From the NCBI RefSeq assembly GCF_017163755.1, contig NZ_JAFIWC010000008.1, positions 1-64,000 of the forward strand: a stretch of DNA of 64,000 nt, in the 5' to 3' direction. Below the pieces are notes generated by a model, which did not search any database, was not told the DNA's origin, and saw nothing but the letters and a program-made list of their open reading frames with translations. The position numbers were made by a program, and so were the translations under genes. Positions 25,297 to 33,742 of this stretch are shown piece by piece. Numbering within the stretch: the stretch's first letter is position 1; each line of letters opens with the position of its first letter. Source of the stretch: Xanthomonas sp. GTDB lineage: Bacteria; Pseudomonadota; Gammaproteobacteria; Xanthomonadales; Xanthomonadaceae.

Positions 25297-26989
25297 TGGC
25301 GACCCATCCCTTCACGACCTGCGCGACCCGCTTGGAATCCTGCTTCACCGCTTCGCGCGCCAGGCGCAGGCGCTCTTCGTATGCATCGGGCAGGGCGATG
25401 GCGTGCTTGGCGCCGCCGGCGAGGCTGGCGGTGTCCTCGGCCAGCGACGGCAGCAGCGGGTCCTCGTCGTCCAGCATCGACACGCTGGCGCTCTGCGGTT
25501 CCTTGTCCTTGTCCTTGGCCGGCGCCGGGCCGGCGATCTGGCGCAGCGCCGGGCGCAGCACGCCGAACAGCAGCGCCAGCACCACCGCCGCGCCGAGCAG
25601 CAGGCGCAGCGCGTCGCGCATGCGCGGATCTTCCCACCAGCCGGGCTTGTCCGCCGCTTCCGGCGCCTGGCGCACGAACGGGGCGTTCATCACCGATACG
25701 GTGTCGCCGCGCTCGGTGTTGAAGCCCACCGCCTGCTTGACCAGGCCTTCGATCCGGGTCAGTTCGGCGGCGCTGAGCGGCTGCTCGGTGATCTTGCCCT
25801 TGGCGCCGGGCCGCGGCACGTTGTCGACCAGCACCGCCACCGACACGCGCTTGATGCGGCCGGGCGGCTGCCGGGTGTGCTGCAGGGTGCGGTCCAGCTC
25901 GTAGTTGCGGGTGGCGCTCTTGGAGCTTTCGGTCGGCGTGGCGGCGGCCGCGGTCTGCGCATTGGCCGGCGCGCCGGCGGCGTTGGGCTGGCCGGCCGCC
26001 GGCGCGGCGGCGCCGGGGCCGGGCGGGCTGTTGCTGGTCGCGCCGGGCACGCCCTGCGGGCCGCCGGCATTGCTGCTGCTGTCGCTGACCTGCTCGCTGC
26101 GCAGCTTCGGCGGATCGCCGTTGTACAGCTCGCGCGCTTCCTCGACCACCGAGAAGTCCATGTCCACGCTGACTTCCGGATTGACCCGGCCGGGGCCGGT
26201 CATCGGCTCGAGCAGTTCGCGGATGCGCTGGTTGTAGGAGCTTTCCTGGCGCCGCACCTGCTCGAACTGGGCGGCGTTGAGCGCCGCGTCGCTGTTCGGG
26301 TCGGCGATGGTGAGCATGCGCCCGCTCTGGTCGACCACGGTGACGCGTTCCGGCGCCAGGTCGGGAATGCTCGAGGCGACCATGTTGACGATCGCGTCCA
26401 CCTGGTTGCGCTCCAGGGTGTTGCCGCCGCGCAGTTCCAGCACCACCGAGGCGCTGGCGACCTCGCGCTGGCGGGTGAACGCGCTGGGCTTGGGAATGGC
26501 CAGGTGCACGCGCGCCTCGCGCACCGGGCGCAGGCTGCCGATGGTGCGCGCCAGTTCGGTCTCCAGCGCGTGCTGGTAGCGCGCGTTCTCGACGAACTGG
26601 CTGACGCCGAAGCCCGGGTCCTTCTCCATCACCTCAAAGCCCATGCGGCCGGTCTCGGTGAGCCCGGAGCCGGCCAGCTTCAGCCGCGCGTCGTACAGCT
26701 TGTCTTCCGGCACGGTGATCGCGCCGGTGGCCGGGTCGATCTTGAACGGGATCTGCGCGGTGCGCAGCAGGTCGGTGGCCTCGGCGGTGCCTTTCTCGTC
26801 CAGGCCGGTGTACAGCGGGGTGAAGGCGGGCTTCTGCGACCAGAAGAACACGAACAGCCCGGCCGCCACGGCGACCGAGATCATCGCCATCAGGCCGATG
26901 CGACGGGTGATCTGCAGGCTGCGCAGGCGGTCGAACCAGGCGCCTGCCTTTTCGCTGCTGAGGGAATCCTTGGTGAGCGCGAGGGCCAT
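25286..26989 (-). CDS. fliF: Flagellar MS-ring protein FliF
   Basis: Inner-membrane ring protein; 567 residues. It has two membrane helices, near the N-terminus (IGLMAMISVAVAAGLFVFF) and the C-terminus (LRLLLGAAVVLALLFGVL), with a periplasmic secretory-ring-like region between. An Ala/Pro/Gly-rich insert lies near the middle (about residues 300-350). The C-terminal tail DAYEERLRLAREAVKQDSKRVAQVVKGW binds FliG. ATG at 26989, 11 bases after fliE. Confidence 0.97.
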   Translation of the reverse strand: MALALTKDSLSSEKAGAWFDRLRSLQITRRIGLMAMISVAVAAGLFVFFWSQKPAFTPLYTGLDEKGTAEATDLLRTAQIPFKIDPATGAITVPEDKLYDARLKLAGSGLTETGRMGFEVMEKDPGFGVSQFVENARYQHALETELARTIGSLRPVREARVHLAIPKPSAFTRQREVASASVVLELRGGNTLERNQVDAIVNMVASSIPDLAPERVTVVDQSGRMLTIADPNSDAALNAAQFEQVRRQESSYNQRIRELLEPMTGPGRVNPEVSVDMDFSVVEEARELYNGDPPKLRSEQVSDSSSNAGGPQGVPGATSNSPPGPGAAAPAAGQPNAAGAPANAQTAAAATPTESSKSATRNYELDRTLQHTRQPPGRIKRVSVAVLVDNVPRPGAKGKITEQPLSAAELTRIEGLVKQAVGFNTERGDTVSVMNAPFVRQAPEAADKPGWWEDPRMRDALRLLLGAAVVLALLFGVLRPALRQIAGPAPAKDKDKEPQSASVSMLDDEDPLLPSLAEDTASLAGGAKHAIALPDAYEERLRLAREAVKQDSKRVAQVVKGWVANES

Positions 26990-27000
26990 CGTCTTCTACC

Positions 27001-27363
27001 TTACAGCGGCATGTTCATCACGTCCTGGTACGCCTGGACGAGTCGGTTGCGGACTTCCACGGTGGCGCGGAACGCCACCTGGGACTGTTGCGCGGCGAGC
27101 ATGACCTTGGCCAGATCGGCGTTGGGGTCGCCGAGCTCGAAGGCCTTGGCGAGGTTGCCGGACTTCTGCTGGGTCTCGTTGACGCCGCTGAGCGCGCTGC
27201 GCAGGGTCTCGCTGAAGTTGGGGGCCTGGGTGCCCTGGGTTCCGGTCAGGCCCTCGATCGCGTTGCTGCGCGCGGCGTCGCCGACCTGGGCCGGCGCCGT
27301 CTGGCTGACCTGGCTCTGGTAGGTGCGGATCTGCGACAGGATTGAACTGATGGAATCGCTCAT
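27001..27363 (-). CDS. fliE: Flagellar hook-basal body protein FliE
   Basis: Adaptor between MS ring and rod; 120 residues. The C-terminal half is typical (FSETLRSALSGVNETQQKS, VMLAAQQSQVAFRATVEVRNRLVQAYQDVMNMPL). ATG at 27363. A sigma54 element lies 40 bases upstream, so it heads fliEFGHIJK. Confidence 0.96.
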   Translation of the reverse strand: MSDSISSILSQIRTYQSQVSQTAPAQVGDAARSNAIEGLTGTQGTQAPNFSETLRSALSGVNETQQKSGNLAKAFELGDPNADLAKVMLAAQQSQVAFRATVEVRNRLVQAYQDVMNMPL

Positions 27364-27402
27364 ACGGGAAGGTCCATGCCGGTTCGGCTTACCCGGTTGT
27401 GA

Positions 27403-27418
27403 TGCAAGGGGCGTGCCG
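27403..27418 (-). promoter_or_regulatory. Candidate sigma54 promoter of fliEFGHIJK
   Basis: The minus strand reads CGGCACGCCCCTTGCA, 40 bases before the fliE ATG. The rest of the gap up to the glycosyltransferase stop at 27654 shows no other feature and no T-tailed terminator. Confidence 0.85.
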
Positions 27419-27653
27419 AAACGGGTGGATCCATGCGGTCGGGCTGCCAGGCGGTGTGCAACCGCCGTGCCGGCGCGGTGGGCGGGCGCTGGCCGGGTTT
27501 CCGACGCGCCGCCGCGCGTGCCCCGGGCGGCGCGCCGGCGAATTGACGCCGGGCTGCCGGCGTCGTCATGGCGGGGCTGGACTCCGGCCGCTTACCGGCC
27601 CGCGCGACCCGGGGCGGCGAGGCGATGGCCGCTGCGGCCGCCGGCGGCCGGGC

Positions 27654-30600
27654 TCAGTCCGGCAGCCAGGCGCTGCGCCAGGCCTGCAGGTGCGCGCCCT
27701 GCAGCATCCAGTCGCGGCGGACCGCCTCGCGCAGCGCATCGCCGGCGGCGGCGCGGCCCGGCGCGTCGGCCAGGTGCATGCGGATCGCCTGGATCCAGTC
27801 GCGGTAGCGGTTCTTGACCCGGGTCACCGGCAGCGCGCCGGCATAGCAGCGCAGGTCGCTGGCGACCACCGGGTAGCCGCAGGCGCCGTACTCGAGCAGG
27901 CGCAGGTTGCTCTTGCACTCGTTGAACAGGTTCTGCTCCAGCGGCGCCAGCGCCAGGTCCAGGTCCAGCGCGGCGAGCGCGCGCGGGTAGCGGGCCAGCT
28001 CGACGCCGGCATGGACCTCGTGCACGTAGGGACGCAGCTTGTCCGGGCACAGGCCGAAGAACACCCAGGTGACCTCGTCGGCCAGGTCGCGCACCACGTC
28101 GGCCAGCAGTTCCAGATCGCCGGTGTGGCTGGAGCCGCCGGCCCAGCCGACCCGCGGCTTGGCGCCGGCGTTGCGCCGCGACGGCGGCAGCGCGCCCCAC
28201 CACTGCGGGCCGAGCCGGTTCTCGACCACGCGGATGTCGGCGTGGTAGCCGGCATAGGCCTCGGCCAGCGCCGCGGTCGAGACCACGAACCGGTCCATGT
28301 ACGCCAGCGCCTTGCGCACCGAGCGCGCGATGTCCTTGGGCATGTGTTCGCGGTGCACGCTCTTGGGCGGCAGCTTGGGCAGGAAATCGTCCAGCTCGAA
28401 GACCTTGAACGCGCGCGAATGCCGGTGCATGCGCTGCATCAGCCGCAGCGCGTCGTCGCCGACCCGCCGCAGCACCACCGCGTCCGGGGCGAAGCGGTGC
28501 AGTTCCACCGTGTCCAGCAGCCTGGCGTGGTACGCGCCGTCGATCAGGCCGGCATCGCGCAGCGCCAGGAACGGCTGGATCACCCGGTAGTGGCCGCTGC
28601 CGAACGCGTCGTCCGGATGCGCCAGCACCACCGGCAACGGGCGCCCGGGCAGCGGCCGCCACGAGAACTCCGATTCGTCCAGCCTGAAGCCGCCGGCACG
28701 GTCCAGGCGCAGGTTCGGGTTGTAGGCCGGATCGTGCGCCAGCTGCGGCAGCCAGCGCTCGAACAGGCGTTCGTGCACCGCGTCGGGCGCGCGCTCGGCG
28801 GTTTCGCCGCGCAGCAGCAGCGCGTGCGGGGTCCACACGGTCAGGTAGCCGAGGACGCCCGCGCGCAGGCACAGGTCGATGTCCGCGCCCTGCTGCGGGA
28901 ACGTCTCGGCGTCGAAGCCGCCCAGTTCGGCGAACAAGGCGCGGCGCAGCAACAGGCAGGCGTCGGACACCGCGCTGTAGTTCTGGTCCACCTGCAACCG
29001 GCCCATGTAGCCCGGCGCGGTCATCGCCTCGCCGACGAACGCATGGCCGCCGCCTTCGAGCAGGCCCGGCAGCAGCCCGGCATGGGTGATGGCGCCGTCG
29101 CCGGACACGGTGCGCGCGCCGACCACGCCCACTTCCGGGCGTTGGCCGTGGTTGAGCAGCGCGTCCAGCCACTGCGCCTGCACGACCGCGGTGTCGGCGC
29201 GCAGGAACAGCAGGTAGTCGCCTTCGGCCTGCGCGGCGCCGAGATTGCAGGCCTGGGCATGGCCCAGCGGCTGCTCGGCGCGGATCACCCGGATCCGCCC
29301 GGCGGCCAGCCCGGCGACCGCGTGCAGCCACTGCCGGGTATCGGCGCCGGCGCTGGCGTTGTCGACCAGCAGCACCTCGTAGTGGGGGTGGGCGGTCTTC
29401 TCCAGCAGGCCGACCAGGCAGCGCTGCAGCCGCGCCAGGTCGTCGTGCGCCACCAGCACGATCGACACGCTGGGGCGCTGCCCGTGCGCATAGTCGATGC
29501 GGTACAGGCCGGGCTGGATCGCCGCCACCAGCGCGTCGGGGTAGCCGCGCTGCTGCAGGTGCTGCTGGATCGCGCGCATCTGCGCCTGCGGGTCGTCGCG
29601 CAGCGTGGCATCGCAGGTCAGCAGCGGCTCGGGCAGATGGCCCAGGCCGGCCAGGCCGCCGTGCTGGATCAGCTGCAGGATCAGGGCCAGTTCCAGCGCG
29701 CCGGGATGGTCGGCGGAAAAGCCGCCGGCCGCGAGCACCGCGTCGCGGCGGAACACCCAGTGCCGCGCCATCGCCGCCGGGTTGCTCAGCAGCAGGTCCA
29801 GGTTGACGTCCGGGCGGAACACCGCGCCCAGGCCGCCGTCGCCGCCGCGCTGCCACTCGTCGGCGTAGAGCGCGCGCAGCGGCGGTTGCGCCTGCCGCAG
29901 CTCGAGCAGCAGCCGCAGCAGGCCGCTGGCGGCGAATTCGGTGCCGGCGTCGACGCGCACCAGCCAGTCCACGTCCCATGCGCCGATCGCCGCGTTCAGC
30001 GCGTCGGCCGGATAGGCCGGGTCGAACGCGACGCTGCCCAGCTCGCCGCTGCCGATCGCCGCGCCCGGCGGCACCGCCGCGCCGAGCAGCCATACCGACA
30101 GGTTGGCGTACAGCGCGCCGGGCAGCGCCAGGCTGGCCAGCGTGCGCTGCAGCGCGGCGGCGTCGCCGTCGCGCGGCGCCGACACCAGCACGCCCAGGCG
30201 CGGGCCGGGGCCGGCCTGGCGCAGGTGCGCGTCGAGCAGGGCCTGCTGCGCCGGCAGCAGCGTGCGCCGCGCCTGCCAGTCGCGCAGCTGGCGCTGCGCC
30301 AGGTCGCGCGCCAGCGCGGCGCGCAGCGCCTGCAGCAGATCGACCCGGGCGAAGCCGGCGCTGCCGTCCAGCGGCGCCACCGCCACCTCGCCGGCGCTGC
30401 CGTCGTCGCGGCTCCAGCCCAGGTCGCGGATCGCGCGGCGCAGCGCCTCGTGCCCGGGCGTGCCGATGCCGGGCCGGTCGCGGCCGAGCTGGCTGAACTG
30501 CTCGCGCGAGATGCGGAAATCCAGCAGCGGCCGCGCCAGCATCGCCAGCGGCCCGTCGCGCAGCAGCTTCACGTACAGCGCCAGGTCGGCGACCCAGGTG

Positions 30601-31199
30601 ATGCGCACGCCGTTGAGCGTGGCCAGTCCGTCGCCGAGCGCCAGCAGCGGCGCGCGCCGGCACAGCACCGCGCTGGGTTCGCCGATGAAGTTGACCGTGT
30701 GCTCGGCGAGAAACGCGGTCAGCTCGCGGCCGTCGATCAGCACGTCGTGCGCGAACGGGAAGCTGGTGCTCAGTTCGTCCGGCAACGGCGCGCCGTCCGC
30801 ATCGACCAGGCGCCGCCGCGCCGCCGCCAGCGCGGCGTTGGGCGTCGCGCGCAGCGCCGCCAGCAGCGCGGCGATGCAGTCCGGATGCAGCACGTCGTCG
30901 TCGTGCAGGAACTTGATGTACTCGCCCGAGGCCAGCGCCACGCCGCGGGCGGTGCTGCGCACCTCCCACAGCCGGGTCGGGTTGCGCCGGTACAGCACCG
31001 GGAAGTCGACCTCGGCGGCGAAGGCCTCGACCATCGCCTGGATCTGGCCGTCGTGCGAATCGTCGCAGACCACCAGCTCCAGCGGGCGGTGGGTCTGCGC
31101 GCGCACGCTGTGCAGCGCCTGCGCCAGGTAGCGCGCCTTGTAGGCCGGCATCACCACGCTGACCAGCGGCGCTGCGGGGGAGGAGGGGGCGTGGCTCAT
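27654..31199 (-). CDS. Multidomain glycosyltransferase (GT2, GT2-like, GT2, GT-B modules)
   Basis: Large cytoplasmic glycosyltransferase of 1181 residues, probably building or attaching the flagellin glycan. An N-terminal GT-A/GT2 domain (VSVVMPAYKARYLAQAL, with HDDDV as metal-binding motif) comes first. A second, degenerate GT2-like segment (LGVLVSAPRDGDAAALQRTL, with VDAGT) follows, then a third GT2 domain (VSIVLVAHDDLARLQRCL, LVDNASAGADT, FLRADTAVV). A C-terminal GT-B-like domain ends it (VGWAGGSSHTGDLELL, NLFNECKSNLRLLEYGACGYPVVAS). ATG at 31199 overlaps the upstream stop as ATGA. Acceptor and sugars cannot be told from sequence. Confidence 0.85.
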   Translation of the reverse strand: MSHAPSSPAAPLVSVVMPAYKARYLAQALHSVRAQTHRPLELVVCDDSHDGQIQAMVEAFAAEVDFPVLYRRNPTRLWEVRSTARGVALASGEYIKFLHDDDVLHPDCIAALLAALRATPNAALAAARRRLVDADGAPLPDELSTSFPFAHDVLIDGRELTAFLAEHTVNFIGEPSAVLCRRAPLLALGDGLATLNGVRITWVADLALYVKLLRDGPLAMLARPLLDFRISREQFSQLGRDRPGIGTPGHEALRRAIRDLGWSRDDGSAGEVAVAPLDGSAGFARVDLLQALRAALARDLAQRQLRDWQARRTLLPAQQALLDAHLRQAGPGPRLGVLVSAPRDGDAAALQRTLASLALPGALYANLSVWLLGAAVPPGAAIGSGELGSVAFDPAYPADALNAAIGAWDVDWLVRVDAGTEFAASGLLRLLLELRQAQPPLRALYADEWQRGGDGGLGAVFRPDVNLDLLLSNPAAMARHWVFRRDAVLAAGGFSADHPGALELALILQLIQHGGLAGLGHLPEPLLTCDATLRDDPQAQMRAIQQHLQQRGYPDALVAAIQPGLYRIDYAHGQRPSVSIVLVAHDDLARLQRCLVGLLEKTAHPHYEVLLVDNASAGADTRQWLHAVAGLAAGRIRVIRAEQPLGHAQACNLGAAQAEGDYLLFLRADTAVVQAQWLDALLNHGQRPEVGVVGARTVSGDGAITHAGLLPGLLEGGGHAFVGEAMTAPGYMGRLQVDQNYSAVSDACLLLRRALFAELGGFDAETFPQQGADIDLCLRAGVLGYLTVWTPHALLLRGETAERAPDAVHERLFERWLPQLAHDPAYNPNLRLDRAGGFRLDESEFSWRPLPGRPLPVVLAHPDDAFGSGHYRVIQPFLALRDAGLIDGAYHARLLDTVELHRFAPDAVVLRRVGDDALRLMQRMHRHSRAFKVFELDDFLPKLPPKSVHREHMPKDIARSVRKALAYMDRFVVSTAALAEAYAGYHADIRVVENRLGPQWWGALPPSRRNAGAKPRVGWAGGSSHTGDLELLADVVRDLADEVTWVFFGLCPDKLRPYVHEVHAGVELARYPRALAALDLDLALAPLEQNLFNECKSNLRLLEYGACGYPVVASDLRCYAGALPVTRVKNRYRDWIQAIRMHLADAPGRAAAGDALREAVRRDWMLQGAHLQAWRSAWLPD

Positions 31200-32527
31200 C
31201 GGTGGGCTCGTTGCGCGATCGCCGCGCGCAGCCGCTGTACCAGCCGCTGCGAGTTGTGCGCGTCGCGATGGTTGAAGAACATCCGCTGCGCGGCGCGGTA
31301 GCGCGCGTCCGGCGCCTGTCCGCGCTGCTTCAGCGCCGCGTCCAGCGCCTCCAACAGCGTGTCGAAGTCGGTCGCCACCGGCCCGGGAAAGGCCAGCGCC
31401 ATGTCGTACAGCAGGCCGTTCTGGCGCGTGCGGTAATGCTCCAGGTCCCAGGCGAAGCTCAGCACCGGCAGGTCCAGGTACATCGCGTCGATGTATACCG
31501 ACGAGTAGTCGGTCAGCACCACCGCCGCCTCGCGCAGCAGCGGCGCGATCTCCGGGAAACGCTCGTGCTCCAGGTCCAGCAGCACGTCGTCGTCCAGATG
31601 GCGCTGCGGGTCGAACGGCGGCGCGGCATTGCGCAGGTAGTGCCCGCGCACGCCGAGCACCGCACCGGCGGCCTGCAGCAGCTCGCGCAGCCGCGCCACT
31701 TCGCCGTCGCTGAAGGCATGGCTTGGCGTGGCGGCTACGCTAGTGTCGCGGTAGGTCGGCGCGTACAGCACCAGCGGCCGCCCGCGCCGCAGCTGCCGCA
31801 GCCGCTCGGTCTGCTCGCGCAGCGTCGCTGGCAGCGCGTCCTCGGGCATGCGCAGGAAGTCGTTGCGCGGCAGGCCGGTCACCCATACCCGGTCGGGCGG
31901 CAGCGGATGGAAGATCGCCGCCATCGCGTAGCTGTCCACGTCCGACGAGGCCACCAGCCCGGCGTAGTGGCGGCGTTCGCGGCGCCGCGCCGCGTTGCGG
32001 TCGCCGTGCCGGCGCTGCTCGGGATTGGCCAGCGCGAACAGCCGCTTGAGCGGGATGCCGTGCCACAGGTTGACCACCACGCGGCGGCGCAGGCTCGCGC
32101 GCGGCGCGTCGTAGCTGCCATCGCGCCAATGCAGCGACAGGTCCATGGCCACCGAATTGGTCAGCAGCAGCACGCCGCAGCGCGCCAGCGCGAGCAGGCC
32201 GGCGATGCTGCCCAGTTCGAGCACGCGCGTATTGCACGCCGCATCCAGGCGCAACGGCGGCGCCGCGCCGCGCACGAACACCAGCTTGTAAATGCCGGGG
32301 TCGGCGCCGACCTGCTCGAACACCGCGCGCGCGTTCTCCACGAACTGCGTCGGTTTCAGCGGGTGGGCGAAGAACGCCCAGTGGTCGTCGCGCTTGGGCA
32401 GCAGCCGGTCCAGGCACCACCACAGCGCCAGCACCGCGCGGCCCAGCCGGACGCTGCCGATCCCGCGCCGCCACCATGGCGCGTCGCACGATGCCGGCAT
32501 CGCCGCGGACGCCTGCCGCTGGGTCAT
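31196..32527 (-). CDS. CDP-glycerol glycerophosphotransferase family protein (TagF-like)
   Basis: 443 residues resembling the catalytic part of TagF/TagB, which move glycerol phosphate from CDP-glycerol onto a glycan. Hallmarks are NLWHGIPLK near residue 151, LYAPTYRDT near 255 and LTDYSSVYIDAMYLDLPVL near 338. It has no signal peptide; a hydrophobic patch near the N-terminus (RAVLALWWCLDRLL) suggests membrane contact. ATG at 32527 overlaps the aminotransferase stop as ATGA. A TagD-like cytidylyltransferase in the same island could supply CDP-glycerol. Confidence 0.8.
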   Translation of the reverse strand: MTQRQASAAMPASCDAPWWRRGIGSVRLGRAVLALWWCLDRLLPKRDDHWAFFAHPLKPTQFVENARAVFEQVGADPGIYKLVFVRGAAPPLRLDAACNTRVLELGSIAGLLALARCGVLLLTNSVAMDLSLHWRDGSYDAPRASLRRRVVVNLWHGIPLKRLFALANPEQRRHGDRNAARRRERRHYAGLVASSDVDSYAMAAIFHPLPPDRVWVTGLPRNDFLRMPEDALPATLREQTERLRQLRRGRPLVLYAPTYRDTSVAATPSHAFSDGEVARLRELLQAAGAVLGVRGHYLRNAAPPFDPQRHLDDDVLLDLEHERFPEIAPLLREAAVVLTDYSSVYIDAMYLDLPVLSFAWDLEHYRTRQNGLLYDMALAFPGPVATDFDTLLEALDAALKQRGQAPDARYRAAQRMFFNHRDAHNSQRLVQRLRAAIAQRAHR

Positions 32528-33651
32528 GCCGCGCGGCGCCGCGCCGGGGCCAGCAGCACCTCGCAGATCCGCTCCACGTCGTCTTCGCTCAGGTCCGGGT
32601 AGATCGGCAGGCACAGCACCCGGCGCGCGGCGGCGTGCGCGACCGGCAGGTTGGACGGCAGCGCCGACGGCAGCCCGCGGTACATCGGGAACTCGCTGAT
32701 CAGCGGGAAGAAGTAGCGCCGCACCAGGATGTCGTGGTCGCGCATGCGCTGGAACAGCTCGTCGCGCGACAGCGGGTACTCGTCCTGGACCATGATCGGG
32801 AAGTAGGCGTTGTTCGGGCTGATGTGGTCGCTGGCGCGCAGGCAGTGCAGCCCCGGCACGCCCGCCAGCCGCTGCCGGTACAGCGCGTCGATCTGCGCGC
32901 GGCGCGCCAGCGCCTGGTCGATGTGCTGGAGCTGGAGCAGGCCGAACGCGGCGCAGACCTCGTTCATCTTGCCGTTGATGCCGGGGGCGACCACGGTGAC
33001 CTCGTCGACGAAGCCGAAGTTCTTCAGGTGGTTGATGCGCTGGCGGGTGCGCGCGTCCGGGCAGATGATCGCGCCGCCCTCGAAGGTGTTGAACACCTTG
33101 GTGGCGTGGAAGCTGAGCACCGACAGGTCGCCGTGGCGCAGCACGCTGCCGCCGGCGTCGCGTACCGAGAACGCGTGCGCCGCGTCGTAGATCACCCGCA
33201 GGTTGTAGGTGTCGGCGATGCGCTGGATCTCGGCCACGTCGCACGGGGTGCCGTAGCAGTGCACCGGCATGATCGCGGTGGTCTTGGGGGTGATCGCCGC
33301 CTCGATCCGGGCCGGATCCAGGTTGAGGGTGACCGGGTCGATGTCGACGAACACCGGCTTGATCCCGTTCCACAGCAGCGAATGCGCGGTGGCCACGAAC
33401 GAATACGGCGTGGTGATGACCTCGCCGGTGACGCGCAGCGCCTGCAGCGAGGTCAACAGCGCCAGCGTGCCGTTGGCGAACAGGGCGATGTGCTCCACGC
33501 CCAGATAGTCGCACAGCGCCTTCTCCAGCGCCTGGTGCATGCTGCCGCCGTTGGTCAGGATGCGGCTGTCCCAGATCCGCTGCAGGTACGGGATGAACTC
33601 CTCCAGCGGAGGCAGCAGCGGGCTGGTGACGGGAATGGGCTTGGCTTTCAT
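32524..33651 (-). CDS. DegT/DnrJ/EryC1-type sugar aminotransferase
   Basis: PLP enzyme of the family that aminates nucleotide-linked 4-keto (or 3-keto) deoxysugars; 375 residues. The PLP lysine is Lys185 in SFHATKVFNTFEGG, with ANGTLAL in the cofactor-binding loop and YDAAHAF carrying the aspartate. It is close in style to VioA, which makes the dTDP-sugar found on Pseudomonas flagellin glycans, but the exact substrate is inferred. ATG at 33651; a sigma54 element lies 55 bases upstream. It heads the run aminotransferase, TagF-like, multidomain glycosyltransferase. Confidence 0.85.
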   Translation of the reverse strand: MKAKPIPVTSPLLPPLEEFIPYLQRIWDSRILTNGGSMHQALEKALCDYLGVEHIALFANGTLALLTSLQALRVTGEVITTPYSFVATAHSLLWNGIKPVFVDIDPVTLNLDPARIEAAITPKTTAIMPVHCYGTPCDVAEIQRIADTYNLRVIYDAAHAFSVRDAGGSVLRHGDLSVLSFHATKVFNTFEGGAIICPDARTRQRINHLKNFGFVDEVTVVAPGINGKMNEVCAAFGLLQLQHIDQALARRAQIDALYRQRLAGVPGLHCLRASDHISPNNAYFPIMVQDEYPLSRDELFQRMRDHDILVRRYFFPLISEFPMYRGLPSALPSNLPVAHAAARRVLCLPIYPDLSEDDVERICEVLLAPARRRAA

Positions 33652-33705
33652 CCGGACGGCTCGGCGGCAGGCGACGGCGCCGGCGCGGCACCACCCCGAT
33701 GATGA

Positions 33706-33721
33706 TGCAAAACCCATGCCG
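33706..33721 (-). promoter_or_regulatory. Candidate sigma54 promoter of the aminotransferase operon
   Basis: The minus strand reads CGGCATGGGTTTTGCA, 16 bases with the -24 GG and -12 GC elements, 55 bases before the aminotransferase ATG. It links glycan genes to RpoN-dependent flagellar control. Confidence 0.75.
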
Positions 33722-33742
33722 CCGGGCGGCGGGCGGCGGCCG

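Noticed and set aside
6257-27363. Possible non-flagellar type III secretion locus
   Set aside because: The export genes are in flagellar order with FliK, FliL, FliM, FliE, hook and rod genes; no secretin, needle or effector genes were seen.
27364-27653. Small gene between fliE and the glycosyltransferase gene
   Set aside because: Frames here are short, Arg/Pro-rich and lack ribosome sites; only the sigma54 element is convincing.
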